Below, piece after piece: positions 6,553 to 13,352 of a stretch of 19,465 bases of DNA. Source of the DNA: Syntrophomonadaceae bacterium. GTDB taxonomy: Bacteria > Bacillota > Syntrophomonadia > Syntrophomonadales > Syntrophomonadaceae. Below the pieces are notes generated by a model. That model worked only from the letters and a program-made list of their open reading frames with translations. It was not told where the DNA came from and made no database searches. The stretch's first letter is position 1. The number at the start of each line of letters is the position of its first letter. The stretch spans positions 1 to 19,465 of the forward strand of contig JAQUBU010000016.1 in the NCBI GenBank assembly GCA_028686565.1, given 5' to 3'. The position numbers were made by a program, and so were the translations under genes.

Positions 6553-8601
6553 TTATTTTTCTTTATCCTCTTTTTCCTGTTTGGCCTTTTCGATTATTTT
6601 TTCAGCATATTGCATGGGGACTTCTTCATAGTGATCAAATTCCATTTTAAACTTGCCCCGTCCCTGGGTTATTGATTTGAGATCTATAGTGTAGCGGGCC
6701 ATTTCCGCCAGGGGTACCTGAGCTTTTATCATTTGTTTATTGCCAGCCGGTTCCATACCCTGAACCCTACCCCGTTTACTGTTTAAGTCCCCGATAATAT
6801 CACCCATATAGGTTTCAGGAATCTCAATCTGCACGTTTACAATCGGCTCCAGAAGAACAGGCTTGGCAGCTTCCAAACCTTTTTTGAAAGCTATCCGGGC
6901 TGCCATCTTGAAAGCCATTTCCGAAGAGTCTACGGAATGATAAGAACCATCGTAGAGGGTTGCCTTCAAGTTAGTAACCGGATATCCAGCCAAAACCCCT
7001 TCGTCCAAGGCCTCTAATAAACCTTTTTCAACGGCGGGGAAATACTGTCTGGGTACTGAACCACCGAAAACATTTTCGGCAAATTCGAAGTTCCCGTCAC
7101 TGGACGGTTCAAACTTAATCCAAACATGACCAAACTGACCATGACCACCACTTTGTTTCTTATGCTTGCCTTCAGTTTCCACAGTTGCTCGTATGGTTTC
7201 ACGGTAGGGTATTTTCATTTCTTTACTGATTACATCTACTCCGAATTTTCTGGAAAGTTTATCGAGCAATATGTCAACATGGGCATCTCCCATAGTTTTC
7301 ATAATAGTCTGGCGTGTTTCGGTATTTTTCTCCACCTTTATAGTAGGATCTTCTTCTAATAACCTTTGCAATGCACCACTGAGTTTGTCCTCATCACCCT
7401 TGCTCTTAGGCTCAATTGCCATGCTCAAAGTAGGTTGTGGGAATTCAATGGGATCCATAATGACCGGATTAGCTTTGGTGGTCAGAGTGTCGCCGGTAGA
7501 AGTTACCGATAGTTTTGCCATGGCAGCAATATCACCAGCATTCAACTCGGGAACTGCTGCTTGTTCTTTTCCAGTCATAATTAATATCTGGGCAAACTTT
7601 TCATCCTTTTCTTTGTTTGCATTATATATAACACTATCTGCCTTCATTTTACCAGTAAACAAGCGAAACATCGTAAGCCTGCCTATATAAGGATCTGCTA
7701 TGGTTTTAAATACCTGGGCAGTTAGAGGTTCATTCTCAATATCCTTGCCTTTAACAATTTCATTATGTTCCGGACTGGTACCGCAATCAACAATAAAATC
7801 CAACAATGGACTAGCTCCGATATTGTTTAGAGCTGAGCCACAGAAGACAAAAACTGCCGAACCATTTGCCGCTGCTGACTTTATGCCAGCCATGATTTCC
7901 TCATCGCTTAATTCCTCGCCGTCCAAATACTTGGATAAAAGATCGTCATCAGCTTCGGCAGCAGCTTCTATCAAAGCTTCTTTATATGTCTCAGCATCAT
8001 CCATCATATCGGCAGGAATATCACTTACCGTCATTTTCCCGCTGCCCGGTTCAAAAAGAAGGGCTTTCATCCTTATTAAATCCACTACCCCTTTAAAATT
8101 TGCTTCCGCTCCTATCGGCAACTGTACAGGAACAATGTTATCGCCGAAAGTATCTTTAAGCTCGGCCAGTGCCTTATAAAAATCAGCGTTCTCACGATCC
8201 ATTTTGTTTATAAAGGCCAGTTTAGGTAGGGACGGATAATCCTCCCACACAATTTCAGTTTGAACTTCAACTCCAGCAGTAGCTGAGAGCATAACCAGCA
8301 TCGAATCCGCAACTTTAAGAGCGCCCACTACTTCAAAATAAAAATCCGCATAACCCGGTGTATCCAGGATATTTATCTTATGCTCCCGGTACTCACAAGG
8401 AATCAGCGCTGTGCTAATAGTAATCTTCTTTTTCACTTCTTCCGGCAAAAAATCAGCTACGGTATTGCCATCGTCAACCTTGCCCAATCTTTTAGTAACC
8501 CCTGTATTGTAAATCATTGCTTCTGCCAAAGAGGTTTTTCCCGTACCTCCATGCCCGACCAGAGCAATATTTCGAATCTTACTACTAGGGTACACCTTCA
8601 T
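6553..8601 (-). CDS. Elongation factor G-like translational GTPase (EF-G paralogue)
   Basis: 682 residues with full EF-G architecture. The G domain has a P-loop GHGGTGKTS at 16-24, DTPGYADF at 80-87 and NKMD at 132-135, followed by domains II-V including GGHGQFGHV in domain IV and a C-terminal domain V. The P-loop reads GHGGTGKT instead of the AHIDAGKT of canonical EF-G, which places it in the EF-G-like/EF-G2 group. A canonical fusA, usually in the str operon, is expected elsewhere. Known members bind GTP and ribosomes, but their precise role is unsettled. The ATG has GAGGAGG 7 bases upstream. It is last in the co-directional run, 83 bases after a small membrane-protein gene and next to a strong terminator. 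The C-terminal tail is highly charged (KAKQEKEDKEK). Confidence 0.93.
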   Translation of the reverse strand: MKVYPSSKIRNIALVGHGGTGKTSLAEAMIYNTGVTKRLGKVDDGNTVADFLPEEVKKKITISTALIPCEYREHKINILDTPGYADFYFEVVGALKVADSMLVMLSATAGVEVQTEIVWEDYPSLPKLAFINKMDRENADFYKALAELKDTFGDNIVPVQLPIGAEANFKGVVDLIRMKALLFEPGSGKMTVSDIPADMMDDAETYKEALIEAAAEADDDLLSKYLDGEELSDEEIMAGIKSAAANGSAVFVFCGSALNNIGASPLLDFIVDCGTSPEHNEIVKGKDIENEPLTAQVFKTIADPYIGRLTMFRLFTGKMKADSVIYNANKEKDEKFAQILIMTGKEQAAVPELNAGDIAAMAKLSVTSTGDTLTTKANPVIMDPIEFPQPTLSMAIEPKSKGDEDKLSGALQRLLEEDPTIKVEKNTETRQTIMKTMGDAHVDILLDKLSRKFGVDVISKEMKIPYRETIRATVETEGKHKKQSGGHGQFGHVWIKFEPSSDGNFEFAENVFGGSVPRQYFPAVEKGLLEALDEGVLAGYPVTNLKATLYDGSYHSVDSSEMAFKMAARIAFKKGLEAAKPVLLEPIVNVQIEIPETYMGDIIGDLNSKRGRVQGMEPAGNKQMIKAQVPLAEMARYTIDLKSITQGRGKFKMEFDHYEEVPMQYAEKIIEKAKQEKEDKEK

Positions 8602-8684
8602 TAAACAACCTCCTCATAAATTGTCAACTGTAAAAATGGTACTATACTTTTATTAAACTATCAAAACTTTTCTATTATTCAGCC

Positions 8685-8942
8685 CTATTTTTTGTTGAAA
8701 ACATAGAAAATCCAATAAAGCAAAAAAGCAACGGCTGCAAAAAGCATAAACTGGTATATCATGATGCCTTTAAATACATCCATAATCAATGTGAATACTA
8801 TTCCTAATGCTATGGGGAAAAATACCATTTTAGCAAAAGGCTTGTCCGGATAATTTCGGTTTTCCCGCTTTTTCTTCATATAGGTAAAATTCAAGAGCAA
8901 GAAAAAAAGCAGGGAGTTTATTATTAGGCTAATAATTATCAT
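8685..8942 (-). CDS. Small membrane protein, unknown function
   Basis: An 85-residue protein with three predicted hydrophobic segments: about 2-20, 41-58 and 63-82. A short basic loop (MKKKRENRNYPDKP) follows the first. Its start overlaps the 3' end of surE by 14 bases, which indicates translational coupling in the operon. The family was not recognised, and a topology or partner cannot be assigned. Nothing suggests that it is broken. Confidence 0.65.
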   Translation of the reverse strand: MIIISLIINSLLFFLLLNFTYMKKKRENRNYPDKPFAKMVFFPIALGIVFTLIMDVFKGIMIYQFMLFAAVAFLLYWIFYVFNKK

Positions 8943-9747
8943 TAGGATCTCCTGAATCTATAAACTGCTCAATTAAAGTACTCGAGAAAGATTCACTCCA
9001 TGAACTTTTATATTCTTCAATAAGCCGGTAATTGGTTAAATCAAAATGGATTGGAGTAATACTTATAAAGGAATCCTGAACCGCTTTTACATCACTGCTT
9101 TCTTCCTGCGGTTCATCCATGACTCCTCCCCCCATCCAGTAATAGGTATCACCGCGAGGGTCCTTTCTCTCTTCAAAAAGATTATCGTAGTTTCTGTTCC
9201 CCAGCTTGGTAATACGCATACCTTTGATCTTTTCGGTTGCCACGGCAGGGATGTTGATGTTTAATATTGTGTCATGCTCCATGCCCTGATCCTTCAATTT
9301 ACTTATAACTTTACTGGTAAACCGCGCAGCAAAAGTAAAATCATTATCCCGTTTATGAGAATTCAATGATACAGCAATAGCAGGCACTCCCATTATTACA
9401 CCCTCGACCGCAGCCGAAACAGTTCCCGAGTAAAGTACATCAGTGCCCAGGTTAGGTCCGTGATTGATACCAGATACAACCAAATCAATCTTTTCCTCAA
9501 TCAGTTTACTTACTGCCAGTTTTACACAATCTACCGGCGTACCCCCAACTATCCAGCTTTTTTTAGCAGCTGGTATTTTATTGGTCTGCACTTTAATCGG
9601 TTCAAAGACAGTAATTGAATGCCCCGTGCCACTCCTTTCCCGATCGGGAGCTGCCACGTATATTTCCGCCAGTGTACTTAATTCATTTATAAGGGCCTGA
9701 ATTCCTGCTGCATATATCCCATCATCATTGGTCAAGAGGATTCTCAT
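8929..9747 (-). CDS. surE: 5'/3'-nucleotidase SurE
   Basis: Metal-dependent phosphatase that removes phosphate from nucleoside 5'- and 3'-monophosphates, linked to stationary-phase survival and nucleotide salvage. Of 272 residues, the N-terminal MRILLTNDDG carries the metal-binding aspartates D8 and D9. SGTGHS near residue 40 and SGINHGPNLGTDVLYSGTV at about 91-110 are family signatures. The C-terminal end is longer than the usual 250-residue form. The ATG overlaps the lepB stop in an ATGA arrangement, and GGGAGG lies upstream, so it is coupled to lepB. Confidence 0.95.
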   Translation of the reverse strand: MRILLTNDDGIYAAGIQALINELSTLAEIYVAAPDRERSGTGHSITVFEPIKVQTNKIPAAKKSWIVGGTPVDCVKLAVSKLIEEKIDLVVSGINHGPNLGTDVLYSGTVSAAVEGVIMGVPAIAVSLNSHKRDNDFTFAARFTSKVISKLKDQGMEHDTILNINIPAVATEKIKGMRITKLGNRNYDNLFEERKDPRGDTYYWMGGGVMDEPQEESSDVKAVQDSFISITPIHFDLTNYRLIEEYKSSWSESFSSTLIEQFIDSGDPNDNY

Positions 9748-10289
9748 TCAAAAGAAACCTCCCTTTCCATTAATTTCACATGATTTACAGGCCAATAAAG
9801 CATGAATGCTTTTCCTTTAATACGCTCTCTGGTCAGCCAGGCATTCCAGAGATGACTATCGAAACTATTATTACGATTATCACCCAGTACCAGCAGGCTG
9901 TCATTAGGTACGACTACTGGCCCAAACCTGTAATTGAGGCTTTCCGGCAAGTAAGGCTCTTTTAATGCACGTTCATTAATAAAAACCTTGCCATCTTTCA
10001 TTTCCACAGTTTCTCCTGGCAAACCAATAACCCGTTTAATAAAGTATGTATCCGAATTAAGTACTTTGGGCGGGTCAAATATTACTACATCGCCACGCAC
10101 CGGCTCCTTGAAATGATAGATAAATTTATTTACCATTACCCGGTCATCTATTTGCAGAGTCGGCAACATTGATCCAGACGGTATCTCTCTTCCCTCAATA
10201 ACAAAAGTCCTTAGAATCATAGCCAGGATAAATGCAGTAATTACAATGCTCAGTAATTCTTTTATAAATCCTTTTAAATCTTTACTCAT
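9744..10289 (-). CDS. lepB: Signal peptidase I
   Basis: Membrane-anchored serine protease that cleaves signal peptides from exported proteins on the outer face of the membrane. Of 181 residues, one N-terminal transmembrane helix (about 11-31) is followed by the catalytic domain. The nucleophile S40 lies in PSGSMLPTL and the general base K85 in FIKRVIGLPGE. GDNRNNSFDS near 136-145 is the conserved box E, with phenylalanine where glutamate or lysine is more common. This is the short Gram-positive type. It sits in a run with a YpmA-like gene upstream and surE downstream; the ATG at 10289 has a purine-rich GGGGGTGG somewhat far upstream. Confidence 0.95.
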   Translation of the reverse strand: MSKDLKGFIKELLSIVITAFILAMILRTFVIEGREIPSGSMLPTLQIDDRVMVNKFIYHFKEPVRGDVVIFDPPKVLNSDTYFIKRVIGLPGETVEMKDGKVFINERALKEPYLPESLNYRFGPVVVPNDSLLVLGDNRNNSFDSHLWNAWLTRERIKGKAFMLYWPVNHVKLMEREVSFE

Positions 10290-10315
10290 AATAAGCCGAA
10301 ATCCACCCCCTTAAT

Positions 10316-10495
10316 TTAAACTTCGTAGATATTCACGGTCATTTCATTCTTGTCCTTAACTTTGCTTAAACCAAACATTAATTTCCTGTCTTTCAGGCTT
10401 TTATTCAAAAAATCTATTATGTAGACCAGCTCTGGAGTAGCATTGAAAGACTTAAAAGCTATCAGTTCCAGCTTGCTCTTGTCTTCTTCTTCCAA
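10316..10495 (-). CDS. YpmA-like (DUF4264) small protein
   Basis: A 59-residue protein. The reading frame starts with TTG at 10495, with GGAAGGAGAG 7 bases upstream, and ends with TAA at 10316. Its core, PELVYIIDFLNKSLKDRKLMFGLSKV, closely resembles the Bacillus YpmA/DUF4264 core (YKVVDTLNRTLKDKNLMFGL, from memory), a conserved Firmicutes family of unknown function. It is acidic at the N-terminus (LEEEDKSK). It lies between queE (73 bases away) and lepB (26 bases away) on the same strand, consistent with operon membership. Function is unknown; confidence rests on the recognisable family core and the strong ribosome-binding site. Confidence 0.8.
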   Translation of the reverse strand: MEEEDKSKLELIAFKSFNATPELVYIIDFLNKSLKDRKLMFGLSKVKDKNEMTVNIYEV

Positions 10496-10568
10496 ATATT
10501 TCTCTCCTTCCTTTTACTGAGTATTTGCAGAATGAATGTCTGATATTGCTGTCATTAATCTCCAGCCT

Positions 10569-11300
10569 CTATATCAACCTCATGAAAGGATGTATTTGCG
10601 GTATTATCCTTACATCTTGAAGCTCTTGCAAAACGGTTTTCTGCAGTTCCAGCAAATAATCCATTCCGGGTGCTCTGCAGGTATTGAACGGAGTAACCGG
10701 CTGCAATATTAAAGGAATCCTCTTATCTACGCTTTTAATAATGGCAGCCGCAGTACTAATCTCATTGTAAGCAGTATCAGCAGTAATCACTATTTTAACA
10801 TAACAGGGTTTGTCGCGGGCTTTCAGTAAAAATCGCTGATGCAAATCCCAGCAGTCGCAAGCGGTAGCAGATGGCAGCTTAAAATCCATACTAAGCATAT
10901 CAATAAAAGGCAGACACCTTTCCAATTCCTGCTCCAGCGTGCCATTGGTTTCGAGCAGGAATTTATATCCACCGGGCTTAAGTACAGCCATCAGCTCAGC
11001 AATAAAACCAGCCCATAACAAAGGCTCTCCACCTGTAAGACTTATCCAGGAGGAACTGAAGCGCTGAACCAAAGCACATATATCTTCAATGCTCAGCGGA
11101 TTAGTAATTCTCTCCATTTGATCCCGGCTGCCTGTTTGGCAATACAAACTGCAAAATCTTGAGGGTTCCCGGCTAGCCAGAGTATCACAATAAATGCATT
11201 TCAGGTTGCATCCGGCAAATCTTAAGAATACCTGACTTGTACCTAATAACAATCCTTCACCTTGAATGCTTTCCATTATCTCAGTCAGCTCAGCCTTCAA
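10569..11300 (-). CDS. queE: 7-carboxy-7-deazaguanine synthase (radical SAM)
   Basis: Radical SAM enzyme that converts 6-carboxytetrahydropterin to 7-carboxy-7-deazaguanine, the second step from the QueD product to preQ0. The [4Fe-4S] motif CNLKCIYC (CX3CX2C) lies at residues 31-38, preceded by the substrate-side ESIQGEG signature. TGGEPLL is the SAM-binding GGE motif, and LLETNG follows. An insertion after the cluster motif holds two more cysteines (FCSLYC). The TTG at 11300 is preferred: GGGGG lies 7 bases upstream and the protein then begins with KAELTEIMESIQGEG, the usual family start. An ATG at 11333 would add 11 residues, deepen the overlap with DUF366, and lacks a good ribosome-binding site. 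Confidence 0.93.
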   Translation of the reverse strand: MKAELTEIMESIQGEGLLLGTSQVFLRFAGCNLKCIYCDTLASREPSRFCSLYCQTGSRDQMERITNPLSIEDICALVQRFSSSWISLTGGEPLLWAGFIAELMAVLKPGGYKFLLETNGTLEQELERCLPFIDMLSMDFKLPSATACDCWDLHQRFLLKARDKPCYVKIVITADTAYNEISTAAAIIKSVDKRIPLILQPVTPFNTCRAPGMDYLLELQKTVLQELQDVRIIPQIHPFMRLI

Positions 11301-11856
11301 ATGCCAGCCCCCTGACCTTGCATCTGGCTTCATAAATCTGTTCCAGTTCCCGTTTATACCGCAGCATTACATTTCCCGCAAAGGATTTTATATCAGCTAT
11401 ACCCAACTGATCCAGTCCTGCAGTGTTAACAGGCGTATTTTGGGTTTCAATGTTCAAACCCACATGGATTAAAGTCGATACCAGAGACCTGGTAGCTATC
11501 GAAACCGAGAGTTTCCCTTTACTTACATACAGATCATCACCTCTTCTGCTCACCGGAATTTCGAATTGCTCCAGTTCTTCTTTTACAGCCACCATAAACA
11601 TACGCTGCCGGTAAACCGCCAGTTCCAGGTTGCTGTCAAAATGTTCAATAATAAAATGCAGCATCAACGGAGAATATATAAACGCATTTTCCATTCTGTC
11701 CTTCAAATCTACCATGTTATTGATTGGAACCTTGGCTTCACCTATAAATGCTACCAGGGCATCACCGGAAAGAGCAAAATTTTTGTATATCCAATGAGGT
11801 GCTAATTGAGTACCTAAATAATCAATTTGCTTCTCAATAAATAAAGTCTTAACCAT
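11290..11856 (-). CDS. DUF366 family protein
   Basis: A 188-residue soluble protein matching the DUF366 family, with conserved words such as IDYLGTQLAPHWIY, VAFIGEAKV, MVDLKD and IYSPLMLHFIIEHFD. The biochemical role is not established. Its place between queC and queE ties it to 7-deazaguanine or queuosine metabolism. Its ATG overlaps the queC stop by one base (TAATG) and its 3' end overlaps queE, so it is translationally coupled in the middle of the pathway operon. No catalytic motif or membrane segment was recognised. Confidence 0.88.
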   Translation of the reverse strand: MVKTLFIEKQIDYLGTQLAPHWIYKNFALSGDALVAFIGEAKVPINNMVDLKDRMENAFIYSPLMLHFIIEHFDSNLELAVYRQRMFMVAVKEELEQFEIPVSRRGDDLYVSKGKLSVSIATRSLVSTLIHVGLNIETQNTPVNTAGLDQLGIADIKSFAGNVMLRYKRELEQIYEARCKVRGLAFEG

Positions 11857-12461
11857 TATTTAATCCCCACTTTCTTCAAGGCTTCTTTGGTTCTAATACA
11901 GGACGGGCATTTGCCACAGGGATGTTCTCCCCCTTCATAGCAGCTCCATAGACTATTTAAATCAATTCCCAGAGTTAAAGCTGTTTTTATTATCTCCAGC
12001 TTATTCATATCTTGTACATAGGAAATTACTTTCACATGATTTAATGTTGAATACTCTAGAGCCTGATTAAGAGAACCCACATATTCGGCTGAATTATCCG
12101 GGAAATCTATAGCTTCTTCCGCATTAAAACCGCAGATTACATACTCAGCACCCAGACTCTCGGCATAAGCAGCGGCCAGGTTAATAAATAAACCATTGCG
12201 ATTTGGAACCCACGGGCTGTCAATATTCATGCCGCTGCCTTCAAGCAGCCCTGATTGTATATCAAGCATAAAAGGCAATCTAACCACCATATGTTTTATA
12301 GCATGCATTTCACATAGTTTTGAAGATACCTGAATTTCATTGAATCTGGCCCTCTGCCCATAATCTATGGTTAGTGCCAGAATAATTTTTATATCCCTTT
12401 GGGCCAGCAGCATAGATGTTACTGAATCCAGCCCTCCTGATAACAAAGTTACAGCTTTCAA
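11856..12461 (-). CDS. queC: 7-cyano-7-deazaguanine (preQ0) synthase
   Basis: ATP-dependent enzyme that converts 7-carboxy-7-deazaguanine and ammonia to preQ0. From the TTG at 12461 it has 201 residues. The PP-loop SGGLDSVTS is at residues 7-15, and a C-terminal zinc site is formed by C in SLWSCYEG and the cysteines of HPCGKCPSC. The TTG start has GGAGGAG 5 bases upstream and gives the usual N-terminus KAVTLLSGGLDS. The in-frame ATG at 12482 adds seven residues but lies at the edge of repeat copy C and itself overlaps the ribosome-binding site, so it is less likely. The gene follows queD across that inserted repeat and is coupled to DUF366. Confidence 0.94.
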   Translation of the reverse strand: MKAVTLLSGGLDSVTSMLLAQRDIKIILALTIDYGQRARFNEIQVSSKLCEMHAIKHMVVRLPFMLDIQSGLLEGSGMNIDSPWVPNRNGLFINLAAAYAESLGAEYVICGFNAEEAIDFPDNSAEYVGSLNQALEYSTLNHVKVISYVQDMNKLEIIKTALTLGIDLNSLWSCYEGGEHPCGKCPSCIRTKEALKKVGIK

Positions 12462-12480
12462 AAAGTCTCCTCCTTCAAGC

Positions 12481-12599
12481 ATCGGAATAAACTGCGAAAC
12501 AGTTTATTTCACAACGCAACGAGATGGGGATTAAAACCCTCCACCTGTTTTTTAATGATACCCGACCGCTTAAAGAAGCGGGGGTTATCTTTACACCTC
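12481..12599 (-). repeat. Structured repeat, copy C (internally deleted, about 119 bp)
   Basis: Related to copies A and B but lacking about 55 bases, including the AACGAGG hairpin. On the minus strand it begins GAGGTGTAAA directly within the end of queD. It forms a 6-bp hairpin CCGCTT-CTTT-AAGCGG, passes through AACAGGTGGAGGGTT and AATCCCCATCTCG, and ends in a perfect 9-bp hairpin AATAAACTG (12508-12500) with CAGTTTATT (12494-12486), followed by CCGATG. It splits queD from queC, and the terminal hairpin is only about 20 bases from the queC ribosome-binding site. It provides the queD stop codon. Its insertion flank reads ATGA on the queD side. Confidence 0.75.
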
Positions 12600-12959
12600 A
12601 TTATAGCTTGCCCATGCTATAGATGATTCCCACACCTTAACCTCAACAATCTTATGTTTAGGAAACGCTTTTTTAATTTCATGATAAATGTAGCAGGCAA
12701 TATTTTCTGCTGTAGGATTTATGGTATCAAAAGGTCTGACCTCATTCAACAAAGTATGATCATATTTCTCCAGGACAGCAGCCAAAGTGGCTTTTATTTC
12801 CCTGAAATCCACCAGCATACCGGCTTCATCTAATTGCTCTCCCGAAATAACGACTTCCACCTTCCAAGTATGACCATGGATGTTTTTACAATTACCCTGG
12901 TAATTTTTTAACCAGTGCGCCGCTGCAAATTCCTGCACCAGCGAAACCGCGAAGCCCAT
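12591..12959 (-). CDS. queD: 6-carboxy-5,6,7,8-tetrahydropterin synthase
   Basis: Converts 7,8-dihydroneopterin triphosphate to 6-carboxytetrahydropterin, the first committed step of 7-deazaguanine synthesis. Of 122 residues, zinc ligands are H15 (EFAAAH) and H28/H30 (HGH). C24 in NCKNIHGH is the catalytic cysteine, D67-H68 are in YDHTLLN, and E111 (WESS) binds the pterin. The ATG is preceded by GGGAGG. The last codons and stop (NEV-TAA) overlap the start of repeat copy C, so the native C-terminus has probably been replaced by a couple of residues; all catalytic residues remain. It heads the queD-queC-DUF366-queE cluster. No folE, which supplies the substrate, is in the window. Confidence 0.95.
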   Translation of the reverse strand: MGFAVSLVQEFAAAHWLKNYQGNCKNIHGHTWKVEVVISGEQLDEAGMLVDFREIKATLAAVLEKYDHTLLNEVRPFDTINPTAENIACYIYHEIKKAFPKHKIVEVKVWESSIAWASYNEV

Positions 12960-13271
12960 TTTATTCCTCCCTAAGTATAGTCAACAAATGTTATATATTG
13001 AAAATAGATTTTAATAAATTCTATCACCAATTAGGTCATTTTAGAAATCGTTCTTCTCTTCTGCCAAATTTATAATATTTTTTTGAATTTTCTTACTTTT
13101 CAAGCAGGGTTTTTCAACGTAATAGTAGAATATTTTCAAATAGTTATAACATCCATTCTAAAAGTATATCTCAAATCTAAAAGCTAACCTCTTAAATTAA
13201 TATAAATTTTTACCAGATACAACTGTATTTTGCATAGCTGGGGGTGATAAGAAATTTGATTATCTCAAGGT
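12960..13271. other. AT-rich intergenic region between divergent queD and CoA-transferase genes
   Basis: About 310 bases with no supported gene. It must contain the queD promoter on the minus strand. A TTGAAA followed by a TATTAT-like word occurs near 13066-13100, but the spacing (about 20) is too long to call. No preQ1 riboswitch core was recognised. The plus-strand end leads into the candidate sigma-54 promoter of the CoA-transferase gene. Confidence 0.5.
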
Positions 13272-13287
13272 AGGCAGTTTTACTGCA
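13272..13287 (+). promoter_or_regulatory. Possible sigma-54 promoter of the CoA-transferase gene
   Basis: AGGCAG-TTTTA-CTGCA has the invariant GG and GC at the right distance and 8 of 11 consensus positions. Initiation would fall near 13298, after the in-frame ATG at 13302 would effectively lack a leader, and would give a leader of about 55 bases to the preferred GTG at 13353. It is weaker than the acyl-CoA dehydrogenase site and also reads as a CAGTTTTACTG palindrome, so it may be coincidence. Confidence 0.4.
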
Positions 13288-13352
13288 GCTACCAGGCTCT
13301 AATGTTGGGTAGCCAATGTGTCAAAAATAGAAGAATAGAGGGGGTTATTTTA

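Noticed and set aside
8602..8684. A separate sigma-A promoter for the EF-G-like gene
   Set aside because: TTGATA and TATAGT words are present, but their spacing (12 bases) is wrong, so read-through from the upstream operon or a weaker promoter cannot be distinguished.
12960..13290. A preQ1 riboswitch before queD
   Set aside because: I looked for the short preQ1-I core (a hairpin followed by an A-rich tail with CUAA) on the minus strand and did not find it. These genes make preQ0, so such control would be plausible, but it is not supported by sequence.
13302..13352. N-terminal extension of the CoA-transferase from the ATG at 13302
   Set aside because: There is no ribosome-binding site before it, the extra residues do not match the family, and a GTG with a strong Shine-Dalgarno follows at 13353.
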